Virus record (IMG/VR): IMGVR_UViG_3300037010_001793
Coordinates: 1-32,752 of that record
Length of the DNA stretch: 32,752 nt
Reading direction: 5' to 3' (one strand)
DNA from: a virus
The notes below the pieces were generated by a model. It was not told the DNA's origin, did no database searches, and saw nothing but the letters and a program-made list of their open reading frames with translations. Numbering within the stretch: position 1 is the stretch's first letter; each line of letters starts with the position of its first letter. Shown piece by piece: positions 22,055 to 27,380 of this stretch. A program made the position numbers and the translations under genes.

Positions 22055-22494
22055 ACCAGTCCCTCCCGCTCCGCGGCCTCGCGCAGGGCCAGGCGCACGG
22101 CCTCCGCGACACTCACGCCCAGCCGCTCGGCCTGCTCCCGCGCAAGCCTGCGCGCCTCGGGGTCCAGGTTGTCGAGGAGTCTCATCTCGTTGGGGCGACG
22201 TGGCCGGGTGGTCAATGCGTTGAACGTCCTCCACTCCTCCGGGCGGCAGTTCGGGCAGGGGACCGGGTCACCCCAGGCGTTGTCGACGCCATGTCCAGCA
22301 CAGATAGCGCAGGCCTTCGACCCTCCAAGCAACTGCGAGTTCCGCGCGATCTGCTCCGGCGTCGCCCCGGCGGCGTCGGCCTCTGCAATGAGGCGGCAGG
22401 TATAGCAGATACCGTCTGGCTCCAACGCCATTTCGAACCCGCAGCCGACGCATTTGTAGCGCTTCGCGTCCTGTGGTACACTGTTTCTGTCCAT
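22051..22494 (-). CDS. Zinc-finger protein with ribbon-helix-helix-like C-terminus
   Basis: This 147-residue protein carries four CxxC pairs in order: CVGCGFEM, CYTCRLI, CAICAGHG and CPNCRPEEW, enough for two zinc sites. Residues about 110-147 (RLLDNLDPEARRLAREQAER and LGVSVAEAVRLALREA) resemble ribbon-helix-helix or CopG-type proteins, which bind DNA as dimers. It lies directly after the XRE regulator. ATG 22494 was chosen; ATG 22503 is too near the GGAGGAG site. A regulatory role in early expression is likely. Confidence 0.65.
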   Translation of the reverse strand: MDRNSVPQDAKRYKCVGCGFEMALEPDGICYTCRLIAEADAAGATPEQIARNSQLLGGSKACAICAGHGVDNAWGDPVPCPNCRPEEWRTFNALTTRPRRPNEMRLLDNLDPEARRLAREQAERLGVSVAEAVRLALREAAEREGLV

Positions 22495-22546
22495 CCGTTC
22501 CATCTCCTCCGGGGCTCGCTCGGCTCGATCCGGGCGGGCCCTCCTC

Positions 22547-22789
22547 TCATTGGGCAGCGGCGGCAGCCGTTTGCTCCTGCTCGTCGATCTCGGCAAGCGT
22601 TCGGCCCAGTTTGTCTAGCGCGATCTCCTTGCACATCCGGGCGAGTTCGTCGCAGGACGGCGTCTCTGGTATGACGGCCTCCCTCTCAATCGCCGACAGC
22701 AGGCTCCATCGAACGCCTGCCCTCCGGCAGAGCTCGGCCTGCGTTACCTCCAGGGCCCTCCGCCTCGCCTTCAGCTCCCGTCCCGTCAT
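22547..22789 (-). CDS. XRE-family helix-turn-helix regulator
   Basis: This 80-residue protein has a Cro/CI-type HTH at residues 5-60: LKARRRALEVTQAELCRRAGV is the first two helices, and RWSLLSAIEREAVIPE is the recognition region. An Ala/Gln-rich tail follows. A near-perfect ribosome site GGAGGTGA precedes ATG 22789, and a consensus promoter is upstream. Its position at the divergent promoter pair suggests that it regulates both arms. It is the first gene of the minus-strand early cluster. Confidence 0.88.
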   Translation of the reverse strand: MTGRELKARRRALEVTQAELCRRAGVRWSLLSAIEREAVIPETPSCDELARMCKEIALDKLGRTLAEIDEQEQTAAAAAQ

Positions 22790-22809
22790 AGTTCATCACC
22801 TCCACGCCT

Positions 22810-22838
22810 ATCATATCGGAATGACGCGCAGTTGTCAA
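22810..22838 (-). promoter_or_regulatory. Minus-strand early promoter (to the XRE gene)
   Basis: TTGACA (22838-22833), a 17-base spacer and TATGAT (22815-22810) form a strong sigma-70-type promoter. Its -35 is 8 bases from the -35 of the opposing plus-strand promoter, so polymerases compete for the same site. Confidence 0.78.
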
Positions 22839-22846
22839 TAGGTTAC

Positions 22847-22875
22847 TTGACATTTTTTGGGGAATCTGATACACT
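22847..22875 (+). promoter_or_regulatory. Plus-strand promoter (to the adenine methylase)
   Basis: TTGACA (22847-22852), a 17-base spacer and TACACT (22870-22875) precede the methylase by about 33 bases. TGTCAA (22833-22838) and TTGACA (22847-22852) also form an inverted repeat, possibly an operator for the XRE protein. Confidence 0.75.
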
Positions 22876-22907
22876 GCTTCTAACATGCTCGATAGGAGAG
22901 TTGCAGC

Positions 22908-24065
22908 ATGAACTACCAGAAGGCTCCATTTCCATGGTTCGGCGGGAAGGCCGACGCAGCGCCTACGGTTTGGGCCGCGCTCGGTGACGTGCCGCGCTAC
23001 GTCGAACCGTTCGCCGGGTCCCTCGCCGTGCTACTGCGCCGCCCGCATCCGGCCAACCGTCCATACTACTCCGAGACCGTGGCCGACATTGACGCGCTAC
23101 TGACCAACTTCTGGCGGTCGGTTCAGCTCAGGCCGCAGGAAACAGCGGAGGCGGCGAGCTACCCCGTCTCGGAGCTCGACAAACACGCGCGCGGGTGCTT
23201 CCTCCTAAAATGGCGGCAGAGCGAGGCGACGGCGCATCTGGCGGGCGATCCTACATTCTGCGATCCGGTAGTTGCCGGGTGGTGGGCATGGTGCGGGAGT
23301 TGCTCGATAGGGCCCTGGGGCACCGGCGGCCCGTGGTGGCCAGACGAAAACGGCATACTGCGCAAGATAAAGCGCGGGACGGGCGTGGTCGGCAGACTGC
23401 CTCATATCAGCGACAACGGACGGGGCGTTTACCCGTCCGGCGCGCGCGAGCCGGGGGTGGTTGGGAACCCCATCGACCCGTCGAATGACGTAGAGGCCGC
23501 AATCGCCAGCGACTACGAGGAAACTGGCGGCTACCATCCGATGACGATGCCGGAGGTACGCCGCTGGTTCGCGTTCCTGTCGGCCAGGCTCCGCCATGTC
23601 CGCATAATCAACGGCGATTGGTCCGGTGCGGTCAACGGGAGCTACGAGCGCGTCCTAACCTCCGGCGCGACGCTCACGCTCGCCGTGCGGCAGGATAAAG
23701 GGCCGTGTGGAGTGTTCCTCGACCCGCCTTATGGGGTAGATGACCGCTGCGACTATATCTACGGCGACAACGACAGTCTGCAGGTGGCCGCGCGCGTGCG
23801 CGAGTGGTGCCTAGAGCATGGCGACGACCCCCGCTATCGGATCGTCTACGCTGGGTTCGATCAGGAGGGGGGAGCGCTTGTCGCTGCCGGTTGGCGCGAG
23901 GTCGAATGGTTTCGAGACGGTCTCTTCAAGGGTGGCATGGGCAAGCAAAGGCAAAACAAGGGCGACGGCCCCGGCCATCAGCAGCACCGCGAGCGCCTCT
24001 GGCTATCGCCGCACTGCCTGCAGCCGGAGACAGACGCGCAGGACCAGACTACCCTCGCGCTCTAG
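22908..24065 (+). CDS. DNA adenine-N6 methyltransferase (Dam / D12 class)
   Basis: This 385-residue methylase has the class signature PFPWFGGK (near 7-14), the SAM-binding RYVEPFAGSLAVLL (near 30-43) and the catalytic DPPYGV (near 272-277). The late HRERLWLSP matches the family's C-terminal block. A Trp/Gly-rich insert of about 100 residues (about 120-220) separates SAM and catalytic motifs and may be the DNA-recognition part. No restriction endonuclease is beside it, so it is probably a solitary phage methylase that protects DNA or regulates expression. The ribosome site AGGAGAG is 7 bases from ATG 22908. It is the first gene of the plus-strand arm. Confidence 0.92.
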   Translation: MNYQKAPFPWFGGKADAAPTVWAALGDVPRYVEPFAGSLAVLLRRPHPANRPYYSETVADIDALLTNFWRSVQLRPQETAEAASYPVSELDKHARGCFLLKWRQSEATAHLAGDPTFCDPVVAGWWAWCGSCSIGPWGTGGPWWPDENGILRKIKRGTGVVGRLPHISDNGRGVYPSGAREPGVVGNPIDPSNDVEAAIASDYEETGGYHPMTMPEVRRWFAFLSARLRHVRIINGDWSGAVNGSYERVLTSGATLTLAVRQDKGPCGVFLDPPYGVDDRCDYIYGDNDSLQVAARVREWCLEHGDDPRYRIVYAGFDQEGGALVAAGWREVEWFRDGLFKGGMGKQRQNKGDGPGHQQHRERLWLSPHCLQPETDAQDQTTLAL

Positions 24066-24070
24066 CCGGG

Positions 24071-24093
24071 CCGAAAAAAACTCGGGATTTTTT
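24071..24093 (+). terminator. Intrinsic terminator after the methylase
   Basis: CCGA (24071-24074) and TCGG (24082-24085) close a short A-rich hairpin followed by TTTTTT (24088-24093). The stem is short. It matches the second hairpin at 24964-24987, so the two belong to a duplicated unit. Confidence 0.6.
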
Positions 24094-24104
24094 GCCGCTC
24101 CCTA

Positions 24105-24133
24105 TTGACAGTGTACCTACAACGTGGTATAGT
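24105..24133 (+). promoter_or_regulatory. Promoter of cassette 1
   Basis: TTGACA (24105-24110), a 17-base spacer and TATAGT (24128-24133). The spacer is nearly identical to that of the promoter at 24999-25027 (GTGTA, two bases differing, then TACAACGTGG), which points to a duplicated unit or a shared operator in the spacer. Confidence 0.85.
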
Positions 24134-24151
24134 ATACATGTAAGAACAAAC

Positions 24152-24190
24152 CCGTAAGCCGCTACCCGATCGGGGGCGCAGGGCCCGGAG
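24152..24190 (+). ncRNA. Leader RNA element, copy 1
   Basis: P1 is CCG (24152-24154) with CGG (24186-24188). P2 is CGCU, bulged A, CCC (24160-24167) with GGG-GGCG (24172-24178) around a GAUC loop. The ribosome site GGAG follows P1 directly and would be blocked when P1 forms. It begins about 12 bases after the expected start of transcription. Confidence 0.6.
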
Positions 24191-24196
24191 AATACA

Positions 24197-24412
24197 ATGT
24201 CCGCAACGTCCACGCAGTACACCCTCGGTACCCTTGCCCTTTACAATCGCTTTGACCTCTACCACCTCCTTGAGGACACGGCCCAGGGGCAGACGCTGCC
24301 CGAAACAATCAAGACCCTCCTGAGCCGTGCCGCCGACTTCGAGTACGAGGACCCTGCCACGGCCAGGGACCTCAAGGACCTAGCGAACAATCTCTGCTTC
24401 TACCTGCACTAA
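24197..24412 (+). CDS. Small unknown protein, cassette 1 gene 1
   Basis: This 71-residue protein (MSATSTQYTLGTLALYNRFD at the start) is helical, with LYHLLEDTAQGQTLPETIKT and TARDLKDLANNLCFYLH. No motif or membrane span is seen. It is the first gene after the cassette 1 promoter and leader element, with GGAG 7 bases before the ATG. Its stop is directly followed by a hammerhead-type ribozyme. The function is unknown; position suggests an early or anti-host role, but nothing in the sequence proves this. Confidence 0.65.
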   Translation: MSATSTQYTLGTLALYNRFDLYHLLEDTAQGQTLPETIKTLLSRAADFEYEDPATARDLKDLANNLCFYLH

Positions 24413-24471
24413 GCCGAAACCGGCCCTATGGCCGGTCTGCGATGGGGTGGCTCCCCGCGCACCGATGAGGC
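24413..24471 (+). ncRNA. Hammerhead ribozyme type II, core variant
   Basis: Stem II is GCC (24413-24415) with GGC (24469-24471). GAAA follows (24416-24419). Stem III is ACCGGCC with GGCCGGT (24419-24425, 24430-24436). The cleavage triplet GUC ends at 24437. Stem I is TGCG (24438-24441) with CGCA (24458-24461), with an inner GGGG/CCCC hairpin. The core reads CCGATGA (24462-24468) instead of CTGATGA, a change at U4 that may reduce activity. It starts on the base after the stop codon of the first cassette gene. Confidence 0.72.
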
Positions 24472-24483
24472 AAGCCAAACGAC

Positions 24484-24520
24484 CCGTAAGCCGCCACCCG
24501 AGAGGGGCGCAGGGACGGAG
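24484..24520 (+). ncRNA. Leader RNA element, copy 2
   Basis: P1 is CCG (24484-24486) with CGG (24516-24518). P2 is CGCC, bulged A, CC (24492-24498) with GG-GGCG (24504-24509). The fourth P2 pair is C-G where copy 1 has U-G and copy 4 has U-A. CGGAG again joins P1 to the ribosome site of the next gene. Confidence 0.6.
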
Positions 24521-24527
24521 TAGAACG

Positions 24528-24908
24528 ATGAACACTGAGCAGGTCTGGGAATCGCTCCCCGCGAGAATGCAGTTTGCGGCCACACGGATTGCGGACGAGT
24601 ACCATCTGCCGGGCTCCGTCGCTGAGAGGTCATTCGAATCCTGTGGCGAGTACTGCTGGTCCTGCCGCGCAAAGAACGGGCTTTCAACAATCATTCTGCG
24701 ATGGACCCCTGAGCGAGGGCTGCAGTATGTAGTCACTGTGCACTGCTTCAATGGAGCCCTCGCTCAGGCAACATTCTCCGGGCACGATGGCCTGACTGAT
24801 TGCCATGCACAAGTTGCTCCGTGGGGAGAGCACCACGTCGAGGCGTGGCGGCGCGCATGCAAGGCGATCGGGTCTGCCTCGGTTCCGTTCCCGGGGCGCA
24901 TCCCCTAG
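24528..24908 (+). CDS. Member C of the W-x3-P-x3-A-N-x-A-L-R family (short)
   Basis: This 126-residue protein starts MNTEQVWESLPARMQFAATR, a version of the family N-terminus (compare NAEQVWQSLPIDLANAALR at 25832). It ends with HHVEAWRRACKAIGSASVPF, matching the EAWNRAWEALGVTRPPFPG block of that protein, and then stops where the others continue with about 60 more residues. Its middle contains SCRAKNGLSTIILRWTPERG. The C-terminal domain is missing, by truncation or by design. A GGAG site lies 9 bases before ATG 24528. It follows the cassette 1 ribozyme and leader copy 2. Confidence 0.72.
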   Translation: MNTEQVWESLPARMQFAATRIADEYHLPGSVAERSFESCGEYCWSCRAKNGLSTIILRWTPERGLQYVVTVHCFNGALAQATFSGHDGLTDCHAQVAPWGEHHVEAWRRACKAIGSASVPFPGRIP

Positions 24909-24920
24909 CGCGGAGGCAAT

Positions 24921-24987
24921 GGCCTGGGCCGGGCAGAACGGTCCTCTCCCGGCCCAGGCCAAGCCGAAAAAAAACTTCGGGTTTTTT
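24921..24987 (+). terminator. Two-hairpin intrinsic terminator of cassette 1
   Basis: A perfect 13-bp stem, GGCCTGGGCCGGG (24921-24933) with CCCGGCCCAGGCC (24948-24960), is followed by a second hairpin CCGAA (24964-24968) / TTCGG (24976-24980) and TTTTTT (24982-24987). The second part resembles the terminator at 24071-24093. Confidence 0.85.
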
Positions 24988-24998
24988 CACTGCAGGGG

Positions 24999-25027
24999 TT
25001 GACAGTGTAGGTACAACGTGGTATAGT
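24999..25027 (+). promoter_or_regulatory. Promoter of cassette 2
   Basis: TTGACA (24999-25004), a 17-base spacer and TATAGT (25022-25027). It is almost the same sequence as the cassette 1 promoter and follows the same type of terminator, so terminator and promoter were duplicated together. Confidence 0.85.
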
Positions 25028-25044
25028 ATAGGTGTAGTGAGGAA

Positions 25045-25085
25045 CCGATAAGCCGCCACCCACCAAGGGGCGCACGGAACCGGAG
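25045..25085 (+). ncRNA. Leader RNA element, copy 3
   Basis: P1 is CCG (25045-25047) with CGG (25080-25082). P2 is CGCC, bulged A, CC (25054-25060) with GG-GGCG (25067-25072) and a CACCAA loop. The GGAG ribosome site of the next gene adjoins P1. The element begins about 11 bases after the expected transcription start. Confidence 0.6.
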
Positions 25086-25092
25086 AGATGAG

Positions 25093-25380
25093 ATGACTAA
25101 CAACAATCGCGGATGGATCGCCAACACCACCAAGGAGCAGCGGCTCGCGGAGCTCATCGACATGATGAACCGGTTCGCCGCCGGGTACGCGCAGGATGCC
25201 GAGCGGGCGGCTCACCTCGCGGAGGGTTATGACGTCGACCGCGAGGACGAGAACCTCGATGAGCGCGAGCGGCGAGCCTGCGCATACGAGGCCGGCCAGC
25301 AGTGGCAGTTGGCGTCCGACCTCCGCCGCCGATCGGAGGAGCTCAGCCACTTCGCGGAGATGCTCACTACCTGCCAGTAG
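25093..25380 (+). CDS. Small unknown protein, cassette 2 gene 1
   Basis: This 95-residue protein is almost wholly helical and very charged: AELIDMMNRFAAGYAQDAER, then YDVDREDENLDERERRACAY and LASDLRRRSEELSHFAEML. A long coiled coil is likely. It has no homology that I can see to the first gene of cassette 1, although both occupy the same place. GGAG precedes ATG 25093. The stop codon is followed one base later by a hammerhead ribozyme. The function is unknown. Confidence 0.68.
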   Translation: MTNNNRGWIANTTKEQRLAELIDMMNRFAAGYAQDAERAAHLAEGYDVDREDENLDERERRACAYEAGQQWQLASDLRRRSEELSHFAEMLTTCQ

Positions 25381-25381
25381 A

Positions 25382-25442
25382 TGCCGAAACCGGCCTCCTG
25401 GCCGGTCCACGGAGAGGCGGTTCCCCCCGTGCTGATGAGGCA
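25382..25442 (+). ncRNA. Hammerhead ribozyme type II, complete core
   Basis: Stem II is TGCC (25382-25385) with GGCA (25439-25442) and is the open stem. GAAA (25386-25389) leads into stem III, ACCGGCC (25389-25395) with GGCCGGT (25400-25406) and a TCCT loop. The cleavage triplet GUC ends at 25407, with predicted cutting after that base. Stem I is CACGG (25408-25412) with CCGTG (25427-25431). The core CTGATGA is at 25432-25438. All invariant core bases are present. It starts 2 bases after the stop codon of the upstream gene, so cutting would separate the two coding regions. Confidence 0.9.
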
Positions 25443-25445
25443 AAC

Positions 25446-25482
25446 CCGCGCAAGACGCTACCATGACCGGAGCGCAGCGGAG
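25446..25482 (+). ncRNA. Leader RNA element, copy 4
   Basis: P1 is CCG (25446-25448) with CGG (25478-25480). P2 is CGCU, bulged A, CC (25456-25462) with GG-AGCG (25469-25474). The fourth pair is U-A here, a compensated change relative to copies 2 and 3. It starts four bases after the ribozyme and carries the GGAGGAG site of the next gene. Confidence 0.6.
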
Positions 25483-25492
25483 GAGTAGGACG

Positions 25493-25744
25493 ATGCGATA
25501 CACGGTTGAGAACACGTTCCACCACACGCAGGCGACGTTTGTGGAGCGCCCAGACGGTACGATCAGCGCGCGCACGATGCGTCGGGTCCTGCGCGCTCTC
25601 TGCGGTAGCCCGACCTGCCTCTGCGACACGTCCCCGGCGAGCGGCTATGATGTGGAGTGGTTGAGCGGCTTCGAACCGGTGTACGACGGCCCTCGGATCG
25701 CGGCATACACGGTCTGGCATGGCGACCCCAACTACATCGACTGA
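25493..25744 (+). CDS. Small unknown protein, cassette 2 gene 2
   Basis: This 83-residue protein starts MRYTVENTFHHTQATFVERP and has RRVLRALCGSPTCLCD, where three Cys residues could bind a metal, then SGYDVEWLSGFEPVYDGPRI. It appears as a compact alpha/beta fold. ATG 25493 has a GGAGGAG site 8 bases upstream; an earlier ATG at 25463 lies inside the leader element and is rejected. The function is unknown. Confidence 0.65.
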   Translation: MRYTVENTFHHTQATFVERPDGTISARTMRRVLRALCGSPTCLCDTSPASGYDVEWLSGFEPVYDGPRIAAYTVWHGDPNYID

Positions 25745-25785
25745 CGTACAAGCCGCGCCAGCCAGGCAATAGGCGGGCCACGACA

Positions 25786-25822
25786 CCGCGCAATCCGTCA
25801 CCGACCCGGGACGCAGCGGAGG
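25786..25822 (+). ncRNA. Leader RNA element, copy 5
   Basis: P1 is CCG (25786-25788) with CGG (25817-25819). P2 is CGUC, bulged A, CC (25796-25802) with GG-GACG (25808-25813). Relative to the other copies, the third pair changed from C-G to U-A with both sides altered, keeping the helix. The GGAGGAG site of the next gene adjoins. No ribozyme precedes this copy. Confidence 0.58.
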
Positions 25823-25831
25823 AGATACGAG

Positions 25832-26509
25832 ATGAATGCTGAGCAGGTCTGGCAGTCATTGCCCATCGACCTCGCCAACGCGGCCCTGCGCATTGCCCGC
25901 GCCTACGAGCATGGATGGGCAAGGTCGCGGGTGGTGCCGCATGGCGAGGAGTTCTGGGAGGCCGACGACCTGCGCCCCACGCTTGAGGAGATCGCGTGCG
26001 AGACGCCCGAGGGCCCGATGGGGCCTGGAATCACGGGGCCGACTGTCTCATTCGTCCACGGCAGGTACCACGTGAGCCATACGACGATGACCGGTCGCGT
26101 TAGGATAGACGTCTGTCAGGGACCGGATGACGACTACGCCAGCTACACCGTTACAATATCGCGTCCTAATGGGGCGGAGGCGTACTCAACGGTCGAGGGC
26201 AGGCAGGAGTATGAGTTCGGCGCGATACAAACCGCCTGGGGAAACCGTCATATAGAGGCCTGGAACCGCGCCTGGGAAGCGCTGGGGGTCACTCGGCCTC
26301 CGTTCCCGGGCCTCGTGCGCGAGTGGTTCCTGGACCTGCACAAGGGCGACAGTGTCGACGTCAACGGGGACCTCCGCTACGCGACGGTGACGATCTGGCC
26401 GGACGCGGAGCTCACCGGGGACCTGTTCTACGACCTCGTCCGGATCGCAGATGCTGTCTATGTTCGCTGCTGTTCGGGGGCCACGATCAAGATCGTCGAG
26501 CAGAACTGA
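25832..26509 (+). CDS. Member D of the W-x3-P-x3-A-N-x-A-L-R family (full length)
   Basis: This 225-residue protein has the same length as member A at 12282-12959. N-terminus EQVWQSLPIDLANAALRIAR, then LRPTLEEIACETPEG (compare RRPTIAEIEDAIPDD in member A), EAWNRAWEALGVTRPPFPG, and LRYATVTIWPDAELTGDLFY with the end ADAVYVRCCSGATIKIVE (compare HADRVLMVTEDGHHIQV). So members on opposite arms are more alike than members of the tandem pair. The function is unknown. A GGAGGAG site precedes ATG 25832. Confidence 0.78.
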   Translation: MNAEQVWQSLPIDLANAALRIARAYEHGWARSRVVPHGEEFWEADDLRPTLEEIACETPEGPMGPGITGPTVSFVHGRYHVSHTTMTGRVRIDVCQGPDDDYASYTVTISRPNGAEAYSTVEGRQEYEFGAIQTAWGNRHIEAWNRAWEALGVTRPPFPGLVREWFLDLHKGDSVDVNGDLRYATVTIWPDAELTGDLFYDLVRIADAVYVRCCSGATIKIVEQN

Positions 26510-26529
26510 AACCGGGGCGGGCCGGTTTC
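26508..26529 (+). terminator. Intergenic hairpin after member D
   Basis: GAAACCGG (26508-26515) and CCGGTTTC (26522-26529) make an 8-bp stem that begins in the stop codon. An alternative stem GGGGCGG (26514-26520) with CCGCCCC (26529-26535) is also possible. No U-run follows, so this is likely partial termination or mRNA processing. Confidence 0.45.
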
Positions 26530-26559
26530 CGCCCCACTCACTCAAGGGAGGAGATGGCA

Positions 26560-26898
26560 ATGAAGGCAGTGATTGACGGAGTTCGGTACGACACGATGCG
26601 CGCTATCGCGGTGGTTCGGGTGTCCGGAGGCACCGACCCCCACTCCCGGTACCGCGGGCAGCTCTACGTGACGCCACGCTCACGGCGATGGTTCGTCGTC
26701 GGAGACGGTGGACCACTGAGTATGTTCGGGAAGACCGTGGGCAATGTGTCCACGAGCGGTTCCGGTCTGGTTCCCCTGTCGCCAGAGCGTGTCCGGGAAA
26801 TCCTCGAACGCGGCGACGACGAGTGCCAGCGCGCGCTCGATGCCTACGCCGAGGAACTGGGCGTCATCGACGCCGACAGTCTCCCGGTCGCGGTATGA
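26560..26898 (+). CDS. IDGVxYDT-family phage protein, first copy
   Basis: This 112-residue protein starts MKAVIDGVRYDTMRAIAVVR and has RGQLYVTPRSRRWFVVGDGG, then SGSGLVPLSPERVREILERG. The layout of a 'xIDGxxYDT' strand start, a 'LYxxxxxxWFxxGxGG' hairpin and a 'G-x-G-x-x-P-L-S' helix cap is known from many uncharacterised phage and mobile-element proteins. ATG 26560 gives 8 bases to GGAGG; ATG 26554 is too close. The function is unknown. It overlaps the next frame's first possible ATG (26895). Confidence 0.75.
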   Translation: MKAVIDGVRYDTMRAIAVVRVSGGTDPHSRYRGQLYVTPRSRRWFVVGDGGPLSMFGKTVGNVSTSGSGLVPLSPERVREILERGDDECQRALDAYAEELGVIDADSLPVAV

Positions 26899-26915
26899 GG
26901 GAGGATCAAACAGAG

Positions 26916-27356
26916 ATGCGACAAGCCATTGACGGCGTGACCTACGATACTCGGCGCGCGATTCCGGTCGCGCAACTATCCAACAACCCACTCGACCAGG
27001 ACATCGGATGGATGGCAACGCTGTACTATGCCCCTCGCGGCGGGAGGTGGTTCCTGGCGGGTGAGGGAGGCGCGGCGACGGAGTTCGGCACACAACGCGA
27101 TGACGGCAGGATGATGTCGGGCTCAGGCATCATACCGATCACCCCAGCACGCGCCCGCCAGTTGCTGGAGGATGGCAGGCAGAAGGAGGCGCTTGAGGAG
27201 TTTGGCGAGGTACTCGGGATCGTAGATGTCGAGGAGCCTCGGGATCGCGTGATCAGGTTCCGCCTCTCAGGGGCGGAGTTGGCGAACATTCGCCGGCGCG
27301 CGGAGGAGGAGTGTTTGACCATGAGCCAGTTCATCAGGAAGTGCGTCAACCGCTGA
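26916..27356 (+). CDS. IDGVxYDT-family phage protein with ribbon-helix-helix tail, second copy
   Basis: This 146-residue protein matches the previous one over its first 110 residues: MRQAIDGVTYDTRRAIPVAQ, LYYAPRGGRWFLAGEGGAAT and SGSGIIPITPARARQLLEDG. It then adds about 35 residues, DRVIRFRLSGAELANIRRRA with EEECLTMSQFIRKCVNR, a likely ribbon-helix-helix DNA-binding unit of the CopG/mobilisation type. ATG 26916 is set by alignment to its neighbour; ATG 26895 is an alternative coupled to the previous stop. A DNA-binding role is inferred from the tail. It is the last gene of the plus-strand arm. Confidence 0.75.
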   Translation: MRQAIDGVTYDTRRAIPVAQLSNNPLDQDIGWMATLYYAPRGGRWFLAGEGGAATEFGTQRDDGRMMSGSGIIPITPARARQLLEDGRQKEALEEFGEVLGIVDVEEPRDRVIRFRLSGAELANIRRRAEEECLTMSQFIRKCVNR

Positions 27357-27380
27357 GACGCAGCAGGAGGTTGAGCATTC

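Noticed and set aside
24484-24527. Resemblance of the leader end (GGGACGGAGTAG) to glutamine riboswitches
   Set aside because: The matching 5' half of the glutamine-binding motif is missing, and the other four copies do not keep the similarity.
24152-25822. The repeated leader elements read as a CRISPR-like array
   Set aside because: The copies are unevenly spaced, separated by genes, differ in sequence, and pair internally. They are leaders, not repeats with spacers.
26508-26535. A possible third hammerhead beginning with GAAACCGG
   Set aside because: There is a stem III-like hairpin, but no CTGATGA core or stem I follows.
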